A stretch of DNA of 64,000 nucleotides from Paraburkholderia caffeinitolerans (GTDB lineage: Bacteria > Pseudomonadota > Gammaproteobacteria > Burkholderiales > Burkholderiaceae): positions 1 to 64,000 of the forward strand of contig NZ_CADIKL010000004.1 of assembly GCF_902859945.1 (NCBI RefSeq). Direction: 5' to 3'. Positions 26,315 through 35,725 of the stretch are shown here, in pieces (position 1 is the first letter of the stretch; each line of letters opens with the position of its first letter). The notes under the pieces are model-generated. The model made no database searches. It saw only the letters and a program-made list of their open reading frames with translations, and was not told the DNA's origin. The translations under genes were made by a program, and so were the position numbers.

Positions 26315-27304
26315 ATGGCAGAGTCACGCCAGAATCGAGAATTTCGCTTGAAACCCGCCAACCACCACCTGCGCGCCAATCTACTGATGTTGGCCGCCGC
26401 CATGATTTGGGGCTCCGCATTCGTCGCCCAACGACTGAGCCTCGACGCCATCGGCCCATTCCTCTTCACCGGCCTGCGGTTCCTGCTAGGAGCCGGGGTC
26501 GTATCGACATTTGTCTTCGTGATGAACCGGCTGCAGCGCATGCGCCAGGGGCACGACCAAGCCGCCTCCGCCTACGCGCCCCGCCTCGATGCGGCGCTGC
26601 TGCGCTCCGGCGCGGTGCTCGGGCTCGTGCTCGCCGTGGCCATCTCGCTGCAGCAAATCGGCTTGCGCTACACGAAGATCGCCAACGCCGGCTTCATCAG
26701 TTCGCTCTATGTTGTCATCGTGCCCATGCTGGGCGTGCTGCTGCGCCATCGCACCGGTCCCGGCACGTGGATCGGCGCAGCGCTCGCGACGGCCGGGCTC
26801 TATCTGCTGAGCATCAACGAGCATTTTTCGATCATGTATGGCGACTGGTATCAGCTTGGCTGCGCGCTCGTCATCTCCATTCAGATGATGCTCGTGAGTC
26901 ATTACGCACCGCGTCACGATCCGCTCTTGCTCTCGATCGTGCAGTTCGTCGCCTGCGGACTGGTTTGCCTCGTCATTGGCGTCGCTGTCGAGCCCATGCA
27001 TCTCGACAGCATCGTCCGTGCGGCGCCCGCCATTCTCTACGGCGGCGCGCTCTCTGTGGGCGTGGCCTATACGATCCAGGTGGTCGCGCAACGCGACGCG
27101 GCGCCCGCGCACGCCGCAGTGATTTTCAGCATGGAAGGCGTGTTCGCGGCAATCGCAGGCTGGATCGCACTTGGCGAGACGCTCAGTACCCGCGCGCTCG
27201 TGGGTTGCGCGCTGATGCTCGCTGGGCTGCTTGTCTGCCAGTTGCTGCCTACTGCGCGCGAGCGCGTCAAAGCGCACGAAACCCAGGCTGCAGAATCCGC
27301 CTGA
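26315..27304 (+). CDS. EamA/DMT-family transporter
   Basis: Drug/metabolite-type permease of 329 residues with ten predicted membrane helices in two EamA repeats. First repeat begins LLMLAAAMIWGSAFVAQRL (the conserved W-G-S-A-F signature near residue 32); the second ends with EGVFAAIAGWIALGETLSTRALVGCALMLAGLL, the typical P/E-x-x-x-A-x-x-x-G-x-x-x-L-G-E motif. Start codon uncertain: ATG of MAESRQNREF is used, but lacks a good ribosome site. Substrate unknown. Followed by its own terminator. Confidence 0.85.
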   Translation: MAESRQNREFRLKPANHHLRANLLMLAAAMIWGSAFVAQRLSLDAIGPFLFTGLRFLLGAGVVSTFVFVMNRLQRMRQGHDQAASAYAPRLDAALLRSGAVLGLVLAVAISLQQIGLRYTKIANAGFISSLYVVIVPMLGVLLRHRTGPGTWIGAALATAGLYLLSINEHFSIMYGDWYQLGCALVISIQMMLVSHYAPRHDPLLLSIVQFVACGLVCLVIGVAVEPMHLDSIVRAAPAILYGGALSVGVAYTIQVVAQRDAAPAHAAVIFSMEGVFAAIAGWIALGETLSTRALVGCALMLAGLLVCQLLPTARERVKAHETQAAESA

Positions 27305-27362
27305 ATACGCGGAAAAAGCGAACGCCGATTTCACCGGTTCAATTCATCGGCATCAAGATAGC

Positions 27363-27386
27363 GTCGCCTCCGGGCGACTTTTTTTT
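27363..27386 (+). terminator. EamA gene terminator
   Basis: GTCGCC / GGCGAC short stem with TCCG loop followed by eight T, about 60 bases after the stop codon. It also marks the left border of the DnaA-box region. Confidence 0.75.
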
Positions 27387-27400
27387 GCCTTCAGCGATTG

Positions 27401-27690
27401 TGTGGATAACACGCGGCCGCGAGAGTTATCCACGCCAGCCTCTGGACAAGCTGGGGACGACCTGGCGAATGATCTGTGGATCACTTCTTGATAACTCCTG
27501 GTGGTTCATCAAAGGCCCAAAAGTTATCCGCACAGTTCGAAATGCATACAGCAATTGTCCGCATGCCTGTCCGGATTGCATCGAATTGAACTGAATAAGA
27601 AATACCGCGTTATCCACAGGAAATGCCAGGGCTTGTTAACTATTACTACGTATACATATATAGATTCATAACTCTTATTGAATAACGTGC
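27401..27690. other. Cluster of five DnaA boxes with adjoining AT-rich segment
   Basis: Five matches to the DnaA box TTATCCACA in 218 bases: 27401-27409 (minus, perfect), 27426-27434 (plus, TTATCCACG), 27475-27483 (minus, TGATCCACA), 27524-27532 (plus, TTATCCGCA) and 27610-27618 (plus, perfect). A strongly AT-rich stretch follows at about 27633-27690, unusual in this GC-rich genome, with TTATTGAATAA at 27675-27685. It lies between convergent genes, with no dnaA, dnaN or par gene in the window. It looks like a DnaA-binding locus such as a titration or reactivation site; a true origin is less likely. Confidence 0.6.
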
Positions 27691-27706
27691 GTTGCCAGAT
27701 GCGACG

Positions 27707-28183
27707 TCAGGATGCAAAGGCATCGACGAAGCGCGGCAGCCCCAACAGCGCACGACGCGCAATTGAACGCTTGAACTCCGCGCGACGCCCGGAAAAGAGT
27801 ACGGTCTCGCTTGCCGACACCACTTGGTCTCCTTGCAGACACGCCCATGCAAAGCAGTGCGCGGCGCTTACGCTGCGCTCCTGCTCCGGCGTCAGCCATC
27901 CGATGCTTGCAAGCACAACGTTCGCATGTCCGGCGCGCTGCGCGAGCAATGCTTCGGCCAGTGCACGGGCAAGCGGCTCATCCGGCTGCGCACTGCCCGC
28001 CGCACCGGGCAAACCCGCCAACGCCGCGCTCGTATGCGCGACGACACCAACATCCAGGCACCCGGCAACACTCGCCACATCGGCGAGCATGCCCGTGATG
28101 GCTCCGGCGGTGCAGGTTTCGATACTCGCCAGCACAAGCGAGCGCGAACGCAGATAACCGACGATCTGCTTCGATATGTTCAT
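27707..28183 (-). CDS. CinA C-terminal-domain protein (nicotinamide-nucleotide amidase-like)
   Basis: Stand-alone CinA C-terminal domain of 158 residues, related to PncC, which deamidates nicotinamide mononucleotide. The signature region, usually A-E-S-C-T-G-G, reads IETCTAGAITGMLADV here (about residues 22-37): Thr replaces the Ser before Cys and Ala the first Gly. C-terminal part includes ASETVLFSGRRAEFKRSIARRAL, typical of the family end (F-x-G-x-R-x-x-V/F-R). Start at MNISKQIVGYL. Because of the altered motif the activity is doubtful. It abuts the DnaA-box region. Confidence 0.78.
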   Translation of the reverse strand: MNISKQIVGYLRSRSLVLASIETCTAGAITGMLADVASVAGCLDVGVVAHTSAALAGLPGAAGSAQPDEPLARALAEALLAQRAGHANVVLASIGWLTPEQERSVSAAHCFAWACLQGDQVVSASETVLFSGRRAEFKRSIARRALLGLPRFVDAFAS

Positions 28184-28214
28184 GGTTCGTGGGACCTTCG
28201 TGAGTGCAGGCAAC

Positions 28215-28248
28215 AAAAAGGGCGTGCAGCCGTTTAGCCAGCACGCCC
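28215..28248 (-). terminator. Terminator downstream of the Sir2 gene
   Basis: On the minus strand GGGCGTGC / GCACGCCC with a 13-nt loop, followed by five T. Located about 30 bases after the Sir2 stop. Confidence 0.65.
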
Positions 28249-28274
28249 TCGTGGCGATCCACCGCGCGGCTGCG

Positions 28275-29045
28275 TTAGCCGCCTTCCATCATCCGCTCGA
28301 TGGTCGGTTCGAGCTCGCTCAAGCCGATGGTCGCCGGCGCCTGCTCGACCACGCCGAAGAACTCCGTGCGCTGCGGCGCGGGATCGACGAGCAAGTTGCG
28401 CGCGTAGCGGCCATAGCGCGTGGGCGGCAACAGCCGCTCGGGCGGAATCACTTCGAACGCCGTGCCAACGGCGATAAACAGATCATCGTCGGTCATGGCT
28501 TGCTGAATGCGCCAGAGCGTCTGGTATTCGGGCGCGGCCTCGTTGAAGAACACGACGCCCGGCTTCACGCTTTCCACCTGGCCGCATGACGGACAGGCCG
28601 CGCCGGGATCGAGATTCGAGCCGACGCTTGGAAAGCGGTAGTCGCAGTCGGTGCAGAGCAGCGAAATCATGTCGCCGTGCAGATGCGTGACCTGGCGCGC
28701 GCCAGCCTGCTCGAGCATGTCGTCGATGTTCTGCGTGATGAGATGCACGCGCTCGGTGCCCCACGTGTTTTGCCACTGCGCGAGCAGGCGATGGGCTTCG
28801 TTCGGGCGCGCACCCGAGCATTCGGCAATGCGCTGGTTGTAGAAGCGAAACACCGCGGGCCGGTTGCGTCGCCACGTGTGGTAATTGCAGACCTCGTCGA
28901 TGCTCGCATGCGTCCAGATGCCGTCGCCGGTGCGAAACGTCGAGATGCCGCTTTCCGCCGAGAGTCCCGCGCCCGAGAACACATACAGGCGGGGCAAGCG
29001 CGCTTGCTGACCCGGTTGCTGCAGGACTTGCTCAAAATCGGCCAC
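28275..29045 (-). CDS. Sir2-family NAD-dependent protein deacylase
   Basis: Sirtuin of 256 residues that removes acyl groups from lysines using NAD+. Start taken at GTG (VADFEQVLQQ) because AGGAGGTGAAA is directly in front; the ATG 14 codons further upstream lacks such a site. Motifs in order: YVFSGAGLSAESGISTFR (NAD site, residues about 20-38), LITQNIDDMLEQAG, catalytic His in THLHGDM, zinc Cys pairs CTDC and CPSC, PGVVFFNEAAP, and AVGTAFEV. In this genome an acetyltransferase is present at 7804, but not linked. Own terminator. Confidence 0.92.
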   Translation of the reverse strand: MADFEQVLQQPGQQARLPRLYVFSGAGLSAESGISTFRTGDGIWTHASIDEVCNYHTWRRNRPAVFRFYNQRIAECSGARPNEAHRLLAQWQNTWGTERVHLITQNIDDMLEQAGARQVTHLHGDMISLLCTDCDYRFPSVGSNLDPGAACPSCGQVESVKPGVVFFNEAAPEYQTLWRIQQAMTDDDLFIAVGTAFEVIPPERLLPPTRYGRYARNLLVDPAPQRTEFFGVVEQAPATIGLSELEPTIERMMEGG

Positions 29046-29273
29046 TTTCACCTCCTGAATTCGATCGGAGCCATTATGGCCTTGCATTCAGGCTTTCGTC
29101 AGGAGGCGGGAGGAACGCGTGGAAGTACGCGGGGCGCAACCGCTTTTTTACAGACGGTTACAGCCGAGCGCATGCGGTTTCACCTTGGAGCGATTCCAGT
29201 GTCTAGTATCCGGGCATCCGCGGGCGCCTCGCAGCGTCCGGACACACATCAATACAAAAGACGAGGAAGCACC

Positions 29274-29561
29274 ATGAAACGCGCACTGATTCTTTCCGCT
29301 CTCGGCGTGGCCCTTGCGGCTGCGTGTGGAGAGGCGTCGGCGCATACCGACCTGAGCGTGATGCTGGGCGTCCCTGCGCCGGTCTACGCGGCGCCGCCTG
29401 CGGTGGTCTACGAGCAGGCCCCCGTGGCCTACGCCGCGCCTGCCTACGGTTATGGGTACGGCTATGGTTATCGCGAAGATGACGACGGGGACCGCCGCTG
29501 GCACGACCACGGCCGTCATCGCGGCTGGTACAAGCACCATCGCGAAGACGACGACGATTAA
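29274..29561 (+). CDS. Small exported Tyr/Gly- and Asp/His-rich protein (95 aa)
   Basis: Unknown function. Signal peptide (MKRALILSALGVALAAACGEASA), then a Pro/Ala/Tyr segment with YGYGYGYGY and a C-terminal stretch of Asp, Arg and His (REDDDGDRRWHDHGRHRGWYKHHREDDDD). His/Asp clusters could bind metal. Proteins of this composition are frequent, poorly characterised periplasmic proteins in Burkholderiales. Start has GAGGAAGCACC. It ends 9 bases from the convergent L,D-transpeptidase stop without an evident terminator between. Confidence 0.7.
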   Translation: MKRALILSALGVALAAACGEASAHTDLSVMLGVPAPVYAAPPAVVYEQAPVAYAAPAYGYGYGYGYREDDDGDRRWHDHGRHRGWYKHHREDDDD

Positions 29562-29570
29562 GCCTCAGCG

Positions 29571-30323
29571 TCAACTACGGTATGTGTAGACTCTGTCGCC
29601 CGGCTTGAACGTGTCCCACATCCGCTGCATCACGGCCTCGGAACCGACGCCCATGCAGCCGTGGCTAAAGCCGTCATACCCCTCGCGCTGGAAATCATAG
29701 GAAAGGTGGAACGCCTGGCCTCTGCGCGAATCCTTGTCCCACGCGATAAACATCGCATATGGCATGGGCGTGCCGTAAAGACTGGAGACGTGATGGCGTG
29801 ATTTCCAGTCAATCCGTCCGTGGCCGTCCCCGGTAGCAAAGCTGGTGCCTCGGCCATCGCCGGGGCGGAACGGGAAAGAAAACTGCGGCGTCCCGTTGAT
29901 ATAGGCCGTGGCCACATAGGTGGTCTTGTCGGCACAGATAATCCGTTTTGCCGTGGTACAGATCCTGGGTGCAGAGGCAGGGGTAGCGGCAGTATCGAAT
30001 GTGAATCCGGCCGGCAGCGCCGGCGCTGCCTCACCGGCGTGAGGCTCCTGAGCCCCGTTGGCGGTCCACTTCGTCGTGGCTGCATTCTGGATGGCGCGGA
30101 TCGCGTCTGGCATGGTCATGGAGGCTGCGCCCGCGCTCTGAGGGGCGGAGGGCGCCTCGGCGGCAGCCAGCGCCACAGGTGCAGGCTTTGTTGCAGCCGG
30201 GGGACGAGTCGTGGCGACGGCCGCTTCGACATCGCCTTGGCGGCCCTCGCCCCATACCGTGGCCGCTATGACAATACCCATGCCGATAATCAGCACGGAT
30301 CCGTATCCGATCAGGCGCTTCAT
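29571..30323 (-). CDS. L,D-transpeptidase (YkuD family), membrane-anchored
   Basis: Peptidoglycan cross-linking or protein-anchoring enzyme of 250 residues. An N-terminal helix (RLIGYGSVLIIGMGIVIAATVW) anchors it in the inner membrane, followed by an Ala/Pro-rich linker (about 35-110) and a C-terminal YkuD domain (about 130-250). The catalytic motif is seen in DGFSHGCMGVGSEAV, with the His-Gly-Cys core. Start at MKRLIGYGSVL; an upstream TTG is less likely. Two Cys before the domain (ICTTAKRIICADK) may form a disulfide. Confidence 0.85.
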   Translation of the reverse strand: MKRLIGYGSVLIIGMGIVIAATVWGEGRQGDVEAAVATTRPPAATKPAPVALAAAEAPSAPQSAGAASMTMPDAIRAIQNAATTKWTANGAQEPHAGEAAPALPAGFTFDTAATPASAPRICTTAKRIICADKTTYVATAYINGTPQFSFPFRPGDGRGTSFATGDGHGRIDWKSRHHVSSLYGTPMPYAMFIAWDKDSRRGQAFHLSYDFQREGYDGFSHGCMGVGSEAVMQRMWDTFKPGDRVYTYRS

Positions 30324-30491
30324 CCCTACGCGTGATTTCACCAGCGTTCTCCGCAATCATTCACGGGCCGAAACCACGGCCCCGAGTGATTCTACGTGAC
30401 TCAACGCGAAGATTACTGTCTTGAAAGGATTCGGGTGAAGCGCTTAACGTCTTCCGTCAAATGCGAAGCGGAATCTCAAATCGTCGCCAAT

Positions 30492-30526
30492 AAAAAAGGC
30501 CGGACGCTCGTAGAGCATCCGGCCTT
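30492..30526 (-). terminator. glmS terminator
   Basis: Stem AAGGCCGGA / TCCGGCCTT with an inner GCTC/GAGC arm; on the minus strand six T follow. About 45 bases after the glmS stop. Confidence 0.8.
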
Positions 30527-30569
30527 GTGACGGACGTGTCAGCGACACGTCACGGCTTATTCCACCCGC

Positions 30570-32387
30570 TTATTCCACCGTCACCGACTTCGCGAGATTA
30601 CGCGGCTTGTCCACATCGGTGCCGCGCGTGCAGGCCGTGTGATACGCAAGCAGTTGCAGCGGCACCACGTGCAGGATCGGCGAGAGCAGACCATAGTGCT
30701 CCGGCATACGGATCACGTGAATGCCCTCTTCGCTCGCGATATGCGTATCGGCATCGGCGAACACATAAAGCTCGCCGCCGCGCGCGCGCACTTCCTGCAT
30801 GTTCGACTTGAGCTTCTCCAGCAGCGCGTCGTTCGGCGCGACCGTCACCACCGGCATCGCCTCCGTCACCAGCGCCAGCGGCCCGTGCTTCAGTTCGCCG
30901 GCCGGATACGCCTCGGCGTGGATATACGAGATTTCCTTGAGCTTGAGCGCGCCTTCGAGCGCGATCGGGTAATGCAGCCCGCGCCCGAGGAACAGCGCGT
31001 TTTCCTTGCGCGCGAACTCCTGCGACCACGCGATGATTTGCGGCTCCAGCGCCAGCACGCCATTGAGCGCCGCCGGCAGGTGGCGCAGCGCCTTCAGGTA
31101 CGCGTCTTCCTGCTGCGCGCTCACGTGGCCGCGCAGCTTGCCCAGCGTCACCGCGAGAATGAACAGGCCCACCAGCTGCGTCGTGAACGCTTTAGTGGAC
31201 GCCACGCCAATCTCGCGCCCCGCGTGCGTGAGGAACCTGAGCGAGGTCAGGCGCACCATCGCGCTCGTCGCCACATTGCAGACCGCGAGCGTCTGCTCCA
31301 TGCCGAGCGACTGCGCGTGCTTGAGCGCCGCGAGCGTGTCGGCGGTCTCGCCCGACTGCGAGATCGTCACCACCAGCGCGCGCGGATTGGGCACCGACTC
31401 GCGGTAGCGGTACTCGCTCGCGATCTCCACTTCCGTGCGGATCTTCGCGACCGATTCGAGCCAGTACTTCGCGGTCAGGCCCGCGTAGTAGCTCGTGCCG
31501 CACGCGAGAATCAGGATGCTGTCGATGCCCCTGAACACCTCTGCAGCAGTGTCGCCGAACTGCACGGGATCGAAGGCGGCATCGGCGGGAATCGTGTCGG
31601 AGATCGCGCGCGGCTGCTCGAAGATCTCCTTTTGCATGTAGTGGCGATACGGGCCCAGCTCGACCGCGCCGCTATAGGCCTGCACGTCGCGCGCCACGCG
31701 CTCGGCGGGATTGCCCGCGCGGTCGACGATGCGCACGCCCTCGAGCGTGACCTCGCACACATCGCCCTCTTCCAGATAGCTGATGCTTTTCGCGCTGCCC
31801 GCGATCGCGAGCGCGTCCGAGGCGATGAAGTTGCCGCCCTCGCCATGGCCCACCACGAGCGGCGAGCCCGCGCGCGCGCCCACCACGGTGTGCGGCTGGT
31901 CCTTGTGCACCACGCCGATCGCATACGCGCCGGCGAGCTGCTGCACGGCCTCGCGCACGGCGGCGAACAGGTCGCCCTGGTAGAGGCTGTGGATGAGGTG
32001 GGCGATGACTTCGGTATCGGTCTGCGAGACGAACTCGTAGCCCTTGCCGCGCAGCGTCTCGCGCAGCGACTCGTAGTTCTCGATGATGCCGTTGTGCACG
32101 ATCGCGAGCGCGTCGCGCGAGAAGATCGGGTGCGCGTTGTTCACCGTGGGCGCGCCGTGCGTGGCCCAGCGCGTGTGGGCGATGCCCGTGACGCCTTCGA
32201 AGCGCGCCTCGCGCACCTGGTCCTCGAGCTCGGCCACGCGCGCGACGCTGCGCATGCGCTGCGGGCCAGCGGCGGTGACGATGGCCACGCCGCACGAGTC
32301 GTAGCCGCGGTATTCGAGCCGCCGCAGGCCTTCGATGAGAACGGGGACGATATTACGTTGCGCTACTGCGCCGACGATGCCGCACAT
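30570..32387 (-). CDS. glmS: Glutamine--fructose-6-phosphate aminotransferase
   Basis: Makes glucosamine-6-phosphate from fructose-6-phosphate and glutamine, first step of amino-sugar supply for peptidoglycan and LPS. 605 residues. N-terminal glutaminase domain begins at [12 protein letters not shown], where Cys2 becomes the nucleophile after Met removal, which fixes the start. Two SIS isomerase domains follow ([20 protein letters not shown] near 300; [28 protein letters not shown] near 475) and the conserved C-terminus [13 protein letters not shown]. It lies 84 bases after glmU, forming a glmU-glmS operon with its own end terminator. Confidence 0.97.
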   Translation of the reverse strand: MCGIVGAVAQRNIVPVLIEGLRRLEYRGYDSCGVAIVTAAGPQRMRSVARVAELEDQVREARFEGVTGIAHTRWATHGAPTVNNAHPIFSRDALAIVHNGIIENYESLRETLRGKGYEFVSQTDTEVIAHLIHSLYQGDLFAAVREAVQQLAGAYAIGVVHKDQPHTVVGARAGSPLVVGHGEGGNFIASDALAIAGSAKSISYLEEGDVCEVTLEGVRIVDRAGNPAERVARDVQAYSGAVELGPYRHYMQKEIFEQPRAISDTIPADAAFDPVQFGDTAAEVFRGIDSILILACGTSYYAGLTAKYWLESVAKIRTEVEIASEYRYRESVPNPRALVVTISQSGETADTLAALKHAQSLGMEQTLAVCNVATSAMVRLTSLRFLTHAGREIGVASTKAFTTQLVGLFILAVTLGKLRGHVSAQQEDAYLKALRHLPAALNGVLALEPQIIAWSQEFARKENALFLGRGLHYPIALEGALKLKEISYIHAEAYPAGELKHGPLALVTEAMPVVTVAPNDALLEKLKSNMQEVRARGGELYVFADADTHIASEEGIHVIRMPEHYGLLSPILHVVPLQLLAYHTACTRGTDVDKPRNLAKSVTVE

Positions 32388-32471
32388 GGAGTTCGGTCCT
32401 TTGCAATGAGGGGCGGGGCGCCGCGTTTCAACACGCACGGCGCCCGCGATGTTCCGCCGTTCAGTTGTCTA

Positions 32472-33845
32472 TCAGCGCTTGCTCTTCACCGGCCGAACGT
32501 AGCCGGTTTTCACGATCTGGGTCTTTTCGTTGAGCACGAGCGTGTCTTCGGGCACGTCCTTCCACACGGTCGTGCCCGCCGCGATGGTCACGCCGCGGCC
32601 CACGCGCACGGGCGCGACGAGCTGCGTATCGGAGCCCACGAACACCTTGTCTTCAATCACGGTACGGTGCTTGTTCGCGCCGTCGTAATTGCAGGTGATG
32701 GTGCCCGCGCCGATGTTCACGCCCGCGCCCACGTCGGCATCGCCCACGTAGCTCAGGTGATTGGCCTTCGAGCCCAGGCCGATGTTCGCGTTCTTCACCT
32801 CGACGAAGTTGCCCACGTGCACCTCGTCGGCAAGCTGCGCGCCCGGACGCAGGCGCGCGTACGGACCAAGCACGGCCTGCGCGCCAACCGTGGCGCTCTC
32901 GATGTGCGTGTAGGCATCCACGCGCGTGCCCGCGCCGATCACGGCATCGCGGATCACGCAGTTCGGACCGATGCGCACGTTGTCGGCGAGCGAGACCGTG
33001 CCTTCGAACACGCAGTTCACGTCGATGAAAACATCGCGCCCGCAGCTGATCGAGCCGCGCAGGTCGAAGCGCGCCGGGTCCGCGAGCGTGACGCCTGCCG
33101 CCAGCAATGTTTCGGCGGCGTTGCGCTGGTACACGCGCTCGAGTTCGGCGAGCTGCTGCTTGCTGTTCACGCCGAGCGTTTCCCATTCGGCGTCGGGCTG
33201 CGCGGTCACGACCGGATGGCCGGCGGCGATTGCCGCTTCCACGACGTCGGTGAGGTAGTACTCGCCCTGTGCGTTGTTATTGCCGAGCGCCGCGAGCCAG
33301 CCCGCCAGCGGCGCGGTGGGCGTCACGACGATGCCGGTGTTGATTTCGTCGATGAGGCGCTCGTCGTCGTTCGCGTCCTTCTGTTCGACGATGCGCAGCA
33401 CCTCGCCGGTCGCGCCGCGCACGATGCGCCCGTAACCGGTCGGATCGTCGAGCGTCACGGTGAGGATGCCGTAGCCCGCTTTATCGCCCGCCTCGGCCGC
33501 GGCGTCGGTCAGGCGCTTGAGCGTGGACGCGCGCGTGAGCGGCACGTCGCCGTAGAGCACGAGCGTGGGCTGGTTCGCATCGAGCAGCGGCAGCGCCTGC
33601 GCGAGCGCGTGGCCGGTGCCGAGCTGCTGCTCCTGCACGGCGAACTGCACGTCGGGGGCGGACACGGCTGCGCGCACGGCCTCGCCGCCATGGCCGATCA
33701 CGACCACGAGACGCGTGGGCGCGAGGCTGCGTGCGGTGTCGATGACGTGCGAGAGAAGCGGCTTGCCGGCGAGAGGATGGAGTACTTTCGGCAGGGCGGA
33801 GTGCATGCGTTTGCCCATGCCTGCCGCGAGGATCACGATGTTCAT
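32472..33845 (-). CDS. glmU: Bifunctional UDP-N-acetylglucosamine pyrophosphorylase / glucosamine-1-phosphate N-acetyltransferase
   Basis: Catalyses the last two steps to UDP-GlcNAc. 457 residues. N-terminal uridyltransferase domain with [22 protein letters not shown] (residues 5-26) and [12 protein letters not shown]-terminal left-handed beta-helix of hexapeptide repeats ([22 protein letters not shown] onward, about 250-440) with the acetyltransferase residues in [30 protein letters not shown] written here only in part. Start at [13 protein letters not shown]. Promoter candidate just upstream; co-transcribed with glmS. Confidence 0.97.
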   Translation of the reverse strand: MNIVILAAGMGKRMHSALPKVLHPLAGKPLLSHVIDTARSLAPTRLVVVIGHGGEAVRAAVSAPDVQFAVQEQQLGTGHALAQALPLLDANQPTLVLYGDVPLTRASTLKRLTDAAAEAGDKAGYGILTVTLDDPTGYGRIVRGATGEVLRIVEQKDANDDERLIDEINTGIVVTPTAPLAGWLAALGNNNAQGEYYLTDVVEAAIAAGHPVVTAQPDAEWETLGVNSKQQLAELERVYQRNAAETLLAAGVTLADPARFDLRGSISCGRDVFIDVNCVFEGTVSLADNVRIGPNCVIRDAVIGAGTRVDAYTHIESATVGAQAVLGPYARLRPGAQLADEVHVGNFVEVKNANIGLGSKANHLSYVGDADVGAGVNIGAGTITCNYDGANKHRTVIEDKVFVGSDTQLVAPVRVGRGVTIAAGTTVWKDVPEDTLVLNEKTQIVKTGYVRPVKSKR

Positions 33846-33879
33846 TGCATCGGTGACTTGAGAGGGAATGAAGCGGTCG

Positions 33880-33888
33880 ATTTTAGCA
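33880..33888 (-). promoter_or_regulatory. Extended -10 promoter of glmU-glmS
   Basis: TGCTAAAAT on the minus strand (TG-n-TAAAAT), 35 bases upstream of the glmU start. There is no recognisable -35, as is common for extended -10 promoters. Confidence 0.4.
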
Positions 33889-33978
33889 TGGGGGGTACCC
33901 CGACGCCGCTTGCAGGCAGGCGTTCGCAGAGCTTTCAACACTCCTTGACACACCCGCGTCAGGCGGAAAATCAGGCGT

Positions 33979-34006
33979 AAAAAAAGCGGCCACGACAGGC
34001 CGCTTT
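33979..34006 (-). terminator. ttcA terminator
   Basis: AAAGCGGCC / GGCCGCTTT with a 6-nt loop; on the minus strand seven T follow. It closes the reductase-folB-ttcA group about 55 bases after ttcA. Confidence 0.8.
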
Positions 34007-34060
34007 GGGGTCAGATGCCGTTTTGCAAACGACGCTCGCGCGCGCCGCTTGCGTCATGCT

Positions 34061-35056
34061 TCAGAGTTCGTCGAGCGGCGTGAACTTGAGCGTTGCGCCG
34101 TCGCCGGACATCTCGGGCGAATCGGTCGAGCACGGGTCTTCGTCGAACGCGATATCGCCCGCCGGGTCGGCCACGCCCGTCGCGCGCAGGCCCTTGAAGC
34201 CGAACAGCGACGCGTCCATCAGGTGCGACGGCACGACATTGCCGAGCGCGTTGAACATGTTCTCGACGCGGCCCGGGAAGCGCTTGTCCCACTCGCGGAT
34301 CAGCGCCTTCATTTCCGCGCGCTTGAGGTTCGGCTGGCTGCCGCACAGGTTGCACGGAATGATCGGGAATTCGCGCAGCTCGGCGTACTTCTCCAGATCG
34401 GTTTCCTTCACGTAGGCGAGCGGCCGGATCACGATGTTTTTGCCGTCGTCGGATTGCAGCTTGGGCGGCATGCCCTTCAGCTTGCCGCCGTAGAACAGGT
34501 TCAGCAGCAGCGTCTGGAGAATGTCGTCGCGATGGTGGCCGAGCGCGATCTTGGTCGCGCCGAGCTCGCCCGCCACGCGGTACAGAATGCCCCGGCGCAG
34601 GCGCGAGCACAGCGAGCAGGTGGTCTTGCCCTCGGGCACGAGGCGCTTGACGATGCTGTAGGTGTCCTGATTCTCGATGTGGTAAGGCACGCCCACCTTG
34701 TCGAGATATTCGGGCAGCACGTGCTCGGGAAAGCCAGGCTGCTTCTGGTCGAGGTTCACGGCGACGATCTCGAAGTCGATCGGCGCGCGCTCGCGCAGGC
34801 GCAACAGGACGTCGAGCATCGCATAGCTGTCCTTGCCGCCCGACAGGCACACCATCACCTTGTCGCCGTCCTCGATCATGTTGTAGTCGCCGATCGCCTG
34901 GCCGACCTGGCGCACGATGCGCTTGAACAACTTGTTGTTCTCGTAGGCTTCCTTCTGCTCGCGGCGCGTGAGCGCGCGGCGGCCGTTCTCTTCGGAAGGG
35001 GCTTCGAGCGAGGCGTCGGCCGACGTTTCGGTAACGAGCGTTTCGGGGACGTTCAT
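34061..35056 (-). CDS. ttcA: tRNA 2-thiocytidine(32) synthetase TtcA
   Basis: Puts sulfur on cytidine 32 of certain tRNAs using an iron-sulfur cluster. 331 residues. ATP-pyrophosphatase loop [13 protein letters not shown] (about residue 70), cluster Cys pair [13 protein letters not shown] (about 145) and third Cys region [13 protein letters not shown] (about 236), and GHHRDD. The N-terminal 35 and C-terminal 25 residues are variable tails. The start lies 3 bases after the folB stop, so the two are coupled. Confidence 0.95.
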   Translation of the reverse strand: MNVPETLVTETSADASLEAPSEENGRRALTRREQKEAYENNKLFKRIVRQVGQAIGDYNMIEDGDKVMVCLSGGKDSYAMLDVLLRLRERAPIDFEIVAVNLDQKQPGFPEHVLPEYLDKVGVPYHIENQDTYSIVKRLVPEGKTTCSLCSRLRRGILYRVAGELGATKIALGHHRDDILQTLLLNLFYGGKLKGMPPKLQSDDGKNIVIRPLAYVKETDLEKYAELREFPIIPCNLCGSQPNLKRAEMKALIREWDKRFPGRVENMFNALGNVVPSHLMDASLFGFKGLRATGVADPAGDIAFDEDPCSTDSPEMSGDGATLKFTPLDEL

Positions 35057-35059
35057 GAC

Positions 35060-35455
35060 TCAGTCCTCCTTGATGCGAAAGACCTCGACGCCCACCGCGT
35101 CGCAGTCCGGGTACACGTCGGGCTTCTGGGTCGACACGCACACGGCGCGCACCTGCTCGTGCGAGAGCAGCGCGGCGGCGAGGTCGTCGCAGAGCGTCTC
35201 CTGCAGATGGATATGGCCCTGGCCCACACGTGCGGCGACGGTCGCGCGCATGAAGTCGTAATCGACGACTTCGCGCAGCTTGTCTTCGTGCGGCGTGGTC
35301 GACGAGAGCGGAACGAACAGGTCGACGTTGATGATGACGCGCTGTTCACCGCGTTTTTCGAAGTCATGCACACCGATGTTGATGTGCACTTCGTAGTTGC
35401 GCAAGAAAAGCCGGCGGCAATCGGCTAGCCGGGGATGCAGGAGTACAGCGGACAT
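35060..35455 (-). CDS. folB: Dihydroneopterin aldolase
   Basis: Splits 7,8-dihydroneopterin to 6-hydroxymethyl-dihydropterin and glycolaldehyde in folate synthesis. 131 residues; start at MSAVLLHPRLAD, matching usual length, rather than the longer upstream frame. FolB features: LRNYEVHINIGVHDFEKRGEQRV with the catalytic-site segment at residues 20-42, VVDYDFMRATV, and HIHLQETLCDDLA with the active Glu. It lies between a FolM-like reductase gene (270 bases upstream) and ttcA. Confidence 0.92.
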   Translation of the reverse strand: MSAVLLHPRLADCRRLFLRNYEVHINIGVHDFEKRGEQRVIINVDLFVPLSSTTPHEDKLREVVDYDFMRATVAARVGQGHIHLQETLCDDLAAALLSHEQVRAVCVSTQKPDVYPDCDAVGVEVFRIKED

Positions 35456-35691
35456 GTTCGTTCCAGTCGATAAAAGCGTGCGTTTTCTTGCACGTGGGCG
35501 GGCGCTGCGCGCCACGCGGGTCATACGGGTTACAAAGCCTGGGTTGCAAAGCCTTGGTGCGATTGCATTGCAGGCGCGTTTGCGGAATTCAGGCCGCGAT
35601 TGAATGTTTTCGCAGCGATTACGGTCTATGCATTTAGTTGCATTATTTGGCGTCGATTGCGAAACGCGTCCGCAACGCGATTCGCCGCCCG

Positions 35692-35719
35692 ATCAGGTCA
35701 ACATCAGGTCAACATCAGG
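35692..35719. repeat. Short tandem repeat, 11-bp unit
   Basis: ATCAGGTCAAC occurs twice and then ATCAGG (2.5 copies) directly after the stop of the reductase gene. Non-coding, too short to judge function; a site where length could vary. Confidence 0.6.
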
Positions 35720-35725
35720 CCCACC

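Noticed and set aside
27401..27690. Main chromosomal origin (oriC)
   Set aside because: DnaA boxes and AT-rich DNA are present, but dnaA, dnaN, gyrB, rpmH and parAB are all absent from the window and the flanking genes converge. Kept only as a DnaA-binding locus.
30639..33980. 1113-codon open frame on the plus strand opposite glmU and glmS
   Set aside because: It is an antisense shadow of two well-conserved genes; the translation is rich in Arg, His and Ala, as expected from GC-rich reverse frames.
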